Shown piece by piece: positions 59,433-64,000 of a DNA stretch of 64,000 nucleotides. Under the pieces are notes generated by a model. That model was not told the DNA's origin, searched no databases, and saw only the letters and a list, made by a program, of their open reading frames with translations. Source of the DNA: Streptantibioticus parmotrematis. GTDB lineage: Bacteria; Actinomycetota; Actinomycetes; Streptomycetales; Streptomycetaceae. Each line of letters starts with the position of its first letter. Positions within the stretch are counted from its first letter, which is position 1. The translations under genes and the position numbers were made by a program. The stretch spans positions 186,001 through 250,000 of the forward strand of contig NZ_JAINVZ010000005.1 in the NCBI RefSeq assembly GCF_019890615.1. The letters are read 5' to 3'.

Positions 59433-60844
59433 AGCGCCCCCGGCGGACGAGAGGTTCGCTCTCCCCGGTCGACCCGCGGTGCCTCCGGCACCTCGGACGG
59501 GAAGAGGCAGGCGTCGAGTTCCGCCCCCAGGACGGCGGATGACGGGTCGTCAGTCGCGTCGGCCAGCTCGCCCAGCGTGCTGTCCGGAGCGGTGACCGCC
59601 CGTCGCACCCCCAGCACCATCGTGCGCAGCGCGGTCACCACGGCCTCGGCGGGCAGCAGGTCGGGATCGGCGCGCAGCGTGATCTCGGTGCTGGTGTCGC
59701 CGTCCCCGTTGACCCTCACGTAGAAGGGGTGACCGGCATGGCGCGGCGGCGGGGTCCAGGCGAACGTGGCGGGCGGCGTGCCCCCGGGACCGGACGGCGG
59801 GGCGTCCGGGCCGGTGACGTAGTTGAACCAGCAGTCGTGCGCGAACGGCGCACCGCCGGAACGCTGTTCGGCGAGTTCCGCGGCCATGTCCACGTCGTAG
59901 CAGCCGTGCCGGTAGGCGAGCAGGGCGCCCAGGTGGACGCGCTTGAGGTGGGCGCCGAGCGCGGTGCCCGGGCCGGTGGCGCACACCAGCGGGACGAGCT
60001 GGTTCATCGTGCTGACAATGGACTGCCACCGCTGGTCGAAGCGGTTGGCGCACATCACGCTGAGCACCACCCGGTCCCGCCACACCACGCTCGCGAGCGC
60101 GGCGGCCGTCATCGCGGTCAGCACACTCTGCGGCGAGACCCCGTGCATCTTCGCCGCCTCGCCGGTCAGCTGCGCGAGCCGGTGCGAACGCAACGTGGCC
60201 TGGATCCGGCACTCCTCCGTGCGCGCGGGCGGGACCGGCAGGTTGCGTCCCGGGCCTCCGTCCAGCAGCCGGTTCCAGTACTTGCGCGCGCCACGCCGCC
60301 GGGTCGCCCACCCGTCGCCACTCTGCGCCGCGGCCAGGTCACGAGGCCGGGCCGCCGGTCCGCCCCCGGGAACCCCGCCGGTGGCGAACGCGCGGAACTC
60401 GGCCTCCAGTTGGCGCACCGCCCACACGTCGACCACCATGTGGGAGAGCGACACCAGCAGCCTGCGCGGCCGCCCGTCCACCCGCAGCAGCACCACGTGC
60501 CATCCGGGATCGTCCGTCACCGGAAACGCGCGGGCGTGCAGGGACCGCAGCGCGGCCGTCACCGTGCCGGATTCGGCGTCCGGCGCCTCGAACCACTCGA
60601 TCCTTGGCTCCAGTTGGGCATGGACGCGCTGGAACGGCACCTCGCCAGCGGTGTGGAACGTGGTCCGCAACGCCTCATGACGCTCCGTCAGACAGCGCAG
60701 AGCGTGCAGGATGCGTGCCTCGTCCAGTCCGGTCACGTCCCAGGAGTCCGGGACGTTCACCTCCATCAGCCGGTCGGCCGCGAAGGTCTCGATGGAACGC
60801 CAGGTCGACAACTGCCCGAAGTGCAAAGGGGCGTCGATGGGCAT
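59414..60844 (-). CDS. Stand-alone condensation-domain (acyltransferase-like) protein
   Basis: A 476-residue protein of the NRPS condensation/Pap acyltransferase superfamily without carrier or adenylation domains. The motif HHxxxDG reads SHMVVDV at 134-140. The catalytic second His is kept, but the first His is Ser and the Gly is Val. HALRCLTERHEALRTTFH and FNYVTGPDAPP are family-like. Free-standing members join acyl or amine groups to polyketides or lipids, for example by esterification. Given the PKS next door, an acylation or release step on the polyketide is plausible. It is divergent from the PKS and preceded by an 18-codon ORF and a long hairpin. GGAGGG lies 3 bases before the ATG. Confidence 0.85.
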   Translation of the reverse strand: MPIDAPLHFGQLSTWRSIETFAADRLMEVNVPDSWDVTGLDEARILHALRCLTERHEALRTTFHTAGEVPFQRVHAQLEPRIEWFEAPDAESGTVTAALRSLHARAFPVTDDPGWHVVLLRVDGRPRRLLVSLSHMVVDVWAVRQLEAEFRAFATGGVPGGGPAARPRDLAAAQSGDGWATRRRGARKYWNRLLDGGPGRNLPVPPARTEECRIQATLRSHRLAQLTGEAAKMHGVSPQSVLTAMTAAALASVVWRDRVVLSVMCANRFDQRWQSIVSTMNQLVPLVCATGPGTALGAHLKRVHLGALLAYRHGCYDVDMAAELAEQRSGGAPFAHDCWFNYVTGPDAPPSGPGGTPPATFAWTPPPRHAGHPFYVRVNGDGDTSTEITLRADPDLLPAEAVVTALRTMVLGVRRAVTAPDSTLGELADATDDPSSAVLGAELDACLFPSEVPEAPRVDRGERTSRPPGALQLAPR

Positions 60845-60884
60845 GGTCCCTCCCTTACATGGGTCGTCTGGTCGCCACCGGCCC

Positions 60885-60928
60885 GCACCCGCGCCCGGGA
60901 CGCCGTACGGCGCGCCGGACGCGGGTGC
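60885..60928 (-). other. Leader hairpin upstream of the condensation gene
   Basis: GCACCCGCG (60885-60893) and CGCGGGTGC (60920-60928) form a perfect 9-bp stem. The enclosed sequence can form a further GC-rich stem around GTAC. It lies between the 18-codon ORF and the condensation gene, 40 bp from the latter start, so it could act as an attenuator. Confidence 0.55.
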
Positions 60929-60967
60929 GAAAGGAGCCCGGGTCGCCCCGGAGCCGGGCGGCGTGCG

Positions 60968-61024
60968 TCAGCCCCGGCGGATGCCGCGCCGGCGCGCGGT
61001 CTTCGTACAGACCACCATGCGCAT
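60968..61024 (-). CDS. 18-residue leader-type peptide with perfect Shine-Dalgarno
   Basis: AGGAGG (61038-61033) lies 8 bases before an ATG that opens an 18-codon frame encoding MRMVVCTKTARRRGIRRG. It has 7 Arg, 1 Lys and 1 Cys. The site is the best ribosome binding site in the region, and the frame ends 124 bp before the condensation gene on the same strand. The size, basic composition and following hairpin suggest a leader peptide that controls downstream expression. A free basic peptide product cannot be excluded. Confidence 0.6.
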   Translation of the reverse strand: MRMVVCTKTARRRGIRRG

Positions 61025-61159
61025 GGTCGCCACCTCCTTTCCGTGGGGAACGCGACGCGCCCGGACACCGGAAGCGAACCGGAGCGGGGTAATGCGGCGC
61101 TTCCGGATCCGCGATTCCCGGCCCATTCCGCGACGCGTCGGGGAAACCGGTACGGCACC

Positions 61160-61190
61160 CACTTACCCATGGGCCCACACCCCTGGTCAA
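61160..61190 (-). promoter_or_regulatory. Possible promoter for the leader peptide and condensation gene
   Basis: On the minus strand TTGACC (61190-61185) and TAAGTG (61165-61160) are 19 bp apart, giving a leader of about 125 nt before the 18-codon ORF. The spacing is longer than the 17 bp ideal. The rest of the 603-bp divergent gap (60845-61447) shows an inverted repeat TGGCAG/CTGCCA at 61202-61207 and 61225-61230. A promoter for the PKS could not be placed. Confidence 0.35.
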
Positions 61191-61447
61191 CGCGCCCGCG
61201 TTGGCAGCTTCTGACCGGCACTGACTGCCACCGCCCACCCGCCTGCACCGCCTTGACCAGCGACGTCGCCCCGAGGAAGCTCAGTGACGCACCCCGGGAC
61301 GACCGGCCGGAACACCCCGGCCGACACGGCCCGCCGGCCGACCGCGGCACCTCGCGGCGCCCCTCGCGATTCCCCGCTGCTCCTTTCCTGATCCCTTCCG
61401 TATTCCCGCCGACAAACGGGAATGGCGGCATGACGATAGGTGGGTCG

Positions 61448-64000
61448 ATGTCTTCCGTGGATGAACGGTCACGGACCGCCGAGCCGGTCGCCGTCGTCGG
61501 TATGTCCTGCCGACTGCCCGGAGCCGCGAGTCCGCGGGAGTTCTGGCGACTGCTGCGCGCCGGAGGCGAGGCGGACGGCGGAGCCCCCGCCGGGCGGCTG
61601 TCCGAGGGCGGCGCGAAGGAGCACGACCTGGGCCGGTTCATCGAGGGCGCCGACCGCTTCGACGCCGCGTTCTTCGGCATCCCGCCGGCCGAGGCCGCCG
61701 CCATGGACCCTCAGCAGCGGCTGACGCTGGAGCTGGCCTGGGAGGCGCTGGAGGACGCCCGCATCCTCCCGGCGTCCGTACGCGACACCGCGACCGGTGT
61801 CTTCGTCGGCGCGATCACCGGGGACTACGCCCAACTCCACGACCGCCTCGGCGAGTCGGCACTGAGCCGCCACTCGGTCACCGGCACCCACCGCAGCCTG
61901 ATCGCCAACCGCGTCTCGTACCTGTTCGGCCTGCGCGGCGCCAGCCTCGTCGTCGACAGCGGCCAGTCCTCCTCCCTGGTGGCGGTCCGGCTGGCCTGCG
62001 AGGAACTGCGGCGCGGCGCCTGCGACCTGGCCCTCGCCGGCGGCGTGAACCTCAACCTGCTGGACGGGTCCAGCGCCGCGCTCGGCAGGCTCGGCGCCCT
62101 CTCCCCGGACGGCCGCTGCCACACCTTCGACCAACGAGCCAACGGCTACGTGCGCGGTGAGGGCGGCGGCATGGTCGTGCTCAAGCCGCTGTCCGCCGCC
62201 CTCGCCGACGGCGACCCCGTGCACTGCGTGATCCTCGGCGGCGCCGTCAACAACGACGGCGGCGGCGAGGGCCTGACCGTGCCGACCGCGCGGGCCCAGG
62301 AAGAGGTCGTACGCGCCGCCTGCGGCGAGGCGGGCGTCGCCCCGGAGTCCGTGCGCTACGTCGAACTGCACGGCACCGGCACCGCCGTGGGCGACCCCGT
62401 GGAGGCGGCGGCCCTCGGCGCCGCCCTCACCGCCGGCCGTGCCGCCGACCGCCCACTGCTGGTGGGATCGGCCAAGGGCAACGTGGGCCACCTGGAGGGA
62501 GCGGCGGGCATCACCGGCCTCATCAAGGTCGCCCTGACCCTGCGCCACCGCACCCTCGTCCCCACCCCCACCTTCGAGACGCCCTCCGACCGCATCCCGC
62601 TGGCCGACCTGCGCCTCGACGTCGTGCGGACGGTACGCGACTGGCCCGGCGAGAACGGACAACTGGTCGCCGGAGTCAGCGCGTTCGGGATGGGCGGCAC
62701 CAACTGCCACCTGGTGCTGGCCTCCAACGAACCGGCCACGTCCAGCGGGCACGCCGAGACCCCGGACACCACCGAGGCCGATGGCGAGCCCGCCCCCTGG
62801 ATCCTCTCCGCGCGATCCCACGACGCGTTGCGCGGACAGGCCCGCGCCCTCGCCGCCCACCTCGCCGACCGGCCGGACGCCCGCCCCGCCGACATCGCGC
62901 TCTCCCTCGCCCGCACCCGTACCCTCTTCGAGCAGCGAGCCGTGCTGCTCGGCGCCGACCGCGATCAACTCATCTCCTCAGCAAAGGAATTGGCGGACGG
63001 GAAGCCCGGTGCGCGGGTGATCGCGGGGCGGGCGACCACGGGCGGCTGCGCCTTCATATTCCCCGGGCAGGGTTCCCAGTGGACCGGCATGGCCCGCGAA
63101 CTCCTCACCGAATCCGCCCCGTTCGCCTCTCGGGTCGCCGAGTGCGCCGAAGCGCTCGCTCCGTACGTCGACTACGACCTGCTCGCCGTCCTGCGTGAGG
63201 AGCCGGGTGCCCCCGGCCACGACCGGGTGGACGTGGTACAGCCCGCGCTGTGGGCCGTCATGGTGGGGCTCGCGGAGGTCTGGCGCTCCCGTGGCGTACG
63301 GCCGGCCGCCGTGCTGGGCCACTCCCAGGGCGAGATCGCCGCCGCCACCGTGACCGGCGCGCTGTCGCTGCCCGACGCCGCCCGCGTGGTCGCCCTGCGC
63401 GCCCGCGCCCTCTCCCGCGTCGCGGGCGGCCGCATGCTGTCGGTCGCCGCGCCGCGTGACGTGGTGGCCGCCGAGCTGCCCACCTCAGGCGTCGTCACCG
63501 TCGCCGTCGTCAACAGCCCGCGCGCCACCGTGCTCGCCGGGCCACAGGACGAACTCGCTGCGCTGCGCGAGCTGTTCGAGGCCCGGGGTCTGCGCAGCCG
63601 CCCCGTCGCCATCGACTACGCCTCGCACACCGCGGCGGTGGAGGCGGTACGCGACGAGATCCTGACCGCTCTCGCCCCCATCGCCCCCGTCTCCACCGAC
63701 ATCCCGTTCCACTCCGCCATCACCGGGCAACCGGTCGACACCGCGACCCTCGACGCGGAGTACTGGTACCGCAGCCTGCGCTCTCCCGTGCGGTTCGCCG
63801 ACTCCACCCGCGCCGCGCTCGACGCCGGATGCACCCTCTTCGTCGAGTGCAGCCCGCACCCCATGCTGCTGGGCGCCGTCCAGGAGACCGCGGAGGAAGC
63901 CGGTCGCGAGGCAGCCGCCGTCGGCACCCTGCGACGGGACGAAGGCGGCCGCGACCGGCTGCGCCGCAGCCTCGCCGAGGCGTTCACCCGCGGCGCGCCC
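61448..64000 (+). CDS. Type I PKS, loading module KSQ-AT (3' end outside window)
   Basis: The first 851 residues of a modular polyketide synthase that runs past the right edge. The ketosynthase (about 12-430) has VVDSGQSSSL with Gln173 in place of the active-site Cys, plus HGTGT and GNVGH. It is therefore a KSQ domain that decarboxylates the loaded unit instead of condensing it. The acyltransferase (about 535-830) has FIFPGQGSQWTGMA, GHSQGE with Ser626, and YASH at 724-727, the motif linked to methylmalonyl-CoA. The starter is thus predicted to be methylmalonyl decarboxylated to propionyl. The ATG at 61448 follows AGGTGG. The divergent condensation-type gene and the SARP upstream belong to the same cluster. 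Confidence 0.93.
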   Translation, partial: MSSVDERSRTAEPVAVVGMSCRLPGAASPREFWRLLRAGGEADGGAPAGRLSEGGAKEHDLGRFIEGADRFDAAFFGIPPAEAAAMDPQQRLTLELAWEALEDARILPASVRDTATGVFVGAITGDYAQLHDRLGESALSRHSVTGTHRSLIANRVSYLFGLRGASLVVDSGQSSSLVAVRLACEELRRGACDLALAGGVNLNLLDGSSAALGRLGALSPDGRCHTFDQRANGYVRGEGGGMVVLKPLSAALADGDPVHCVILGGAVNNDGGGEGLTVPTARAQEEVVRAACGEAGVAPESVRYVELHGTGTAVGDPVEAAALGAALTAGRAADRPLLVGSAKGNVGHLEGAAGITGLIKVALTLRHRTLVPTPTFETPSDRIPLADLRLDVVRTVRDWPGENGQLVAGVSAFGMGGTNCHLVLASNEPATSSGHAETPDTTEADGEPAPWILSARSHDALRGQARALAAHLADRPDARPADIALSLARTRTLFEQRAVLLGADRDQLISSAKELADGKPGARVIAGRATTGGCAFIFPGQGSQWTGMARELLTESAPFASRVAECAEALAPYVDYDLLAVLREEPGAPGHDRVDVVQPALWAVMVGLAEVWRSRGVRPAAVLGHSQGEIAAATVTGALSLPDAARVVALRARALSRVAGGRMLSVAAPRDVVAAELPTSGVVTVAVVNSPRATVLAGPQDELAALRELFEARGLRSRPVAIDYASHTAAVEAVRDEILTALAPIAPVSTDIPFHSAITGQPVDTATLDAEYWYRSLRSPVRFADSTRAALDAGCTLFVECSPHPMLLGAVQETAEEAGREAAAVGTLRRDEGGRDRLRRSLAEAFTRGAP

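Noticed and set aside
61345-61370. Second SARP site (TCGCGGC and TCGCGAT) in front of the PKS
   Set aside because: The two units are 12 bp apart instead of 11 and no -10 box follows at 8 bp.
1-64000. tRNA, rRNA, insertion sequences, prophage or att sites
   Set aside because: No tRNA-like 3' ends, transposase or integrase motifs, or flanking direct repeats were noticed on either strand.

Overview
The window is high-GC actinobacterial DNA, almost certainly from a Streptomyces or close relative. The evidence is strong GC bias at third codon positions, frequent GTG starts, G-rich Shine-Dalgarno sites, Tat-type leaders, many secreted carbohydrate-active enzymes, several families typical of streptomycetes (SARP, LAL, DUF574 methyltransferase, SigE-like ECF factor) and a TTA codon in a pathway regulator. 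I see no rRNA, tRNA, CRISPR array, insertion sequence or phage gene.

Layout. 1-8.7 kb: the end of a phosphodiesterase gene, then a compact nonribosomal peptide locus made of an O-methyltransferase, an asparagine-synthetase-like enzyme whose N-terminal Cys is replaced by Ser, a free-standing adenylation enzyme and a C-T-C NRPS. 8.7-16.2 kb: housekeeping and hypothetical genes (Tat-exported metallophosphoesterase, 2Fe-2S ferredoxin-like protein, VOC and DUF1801 proteins, GreA-like factor, FAD monooxygenase with a divergent TetR regulator). 16.2-24.8 kb: a sugar-use operon (lipoprotein, two permeases, Gfo/Idh oxidoreductase, secreted beta-helix protein) divergent from a ROK repressor, with palindromes inside the promoters. 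24.8-32.7 kb: HutD-like protein, a repeat-containing membrane protein, a ricin/beta-helix protein and a GH18 chitinase sharing a control region, and a DUF574 methyltransferase. 32.7-38.3 kb: a Pls/PosA-type membrane NRPS followed by an M1 metallopeptidase. 39.4-47 kb: a LAL regulator, a pair of E1-like subunits lacking the usual TPP residues, an oxidoreductase, and a GntR-sterol desaturase pair with a FadR-like operator. 47-54.4 kb: S53 peptidase, GH114 enzyme, a second ROK regulator, an ECF sigma factor with a small membrane partner, and an SDR under a MerR-type promoter.

55 kb to the right edge: the left end of a type I polyketide cluster. It has a large SARP/NB-ARC/TPR activator with one TTA codon, a 67-residue secreted peptide, a hydroxyisourate-hydrolase-like protein, a stand-alone condensation-type protein, an 18-codon ORF with a perfect ribosome binding site, and a PKS loading module with a KSQ domain and an AT carrying the methylmalonyl-type YASH motif. 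The hydroxyisourate-hydrolase-like gene lies behind three TCGANNN heptamers spaced exactly 11 bp apart and placed 8 bp from a -10 box. This is the textbook layout of a SARP-activated promoter and links the regulator to the cluster.

The most interesting material is in four places: the small NRPS locus at 0.8-8.6 kb, the lysine-code Pls homologue with its peptidase, the degenerate E1 pair, and the cluster edge at 55-64 kb. All functions are inferred from motifs read by eye; no database search was run.
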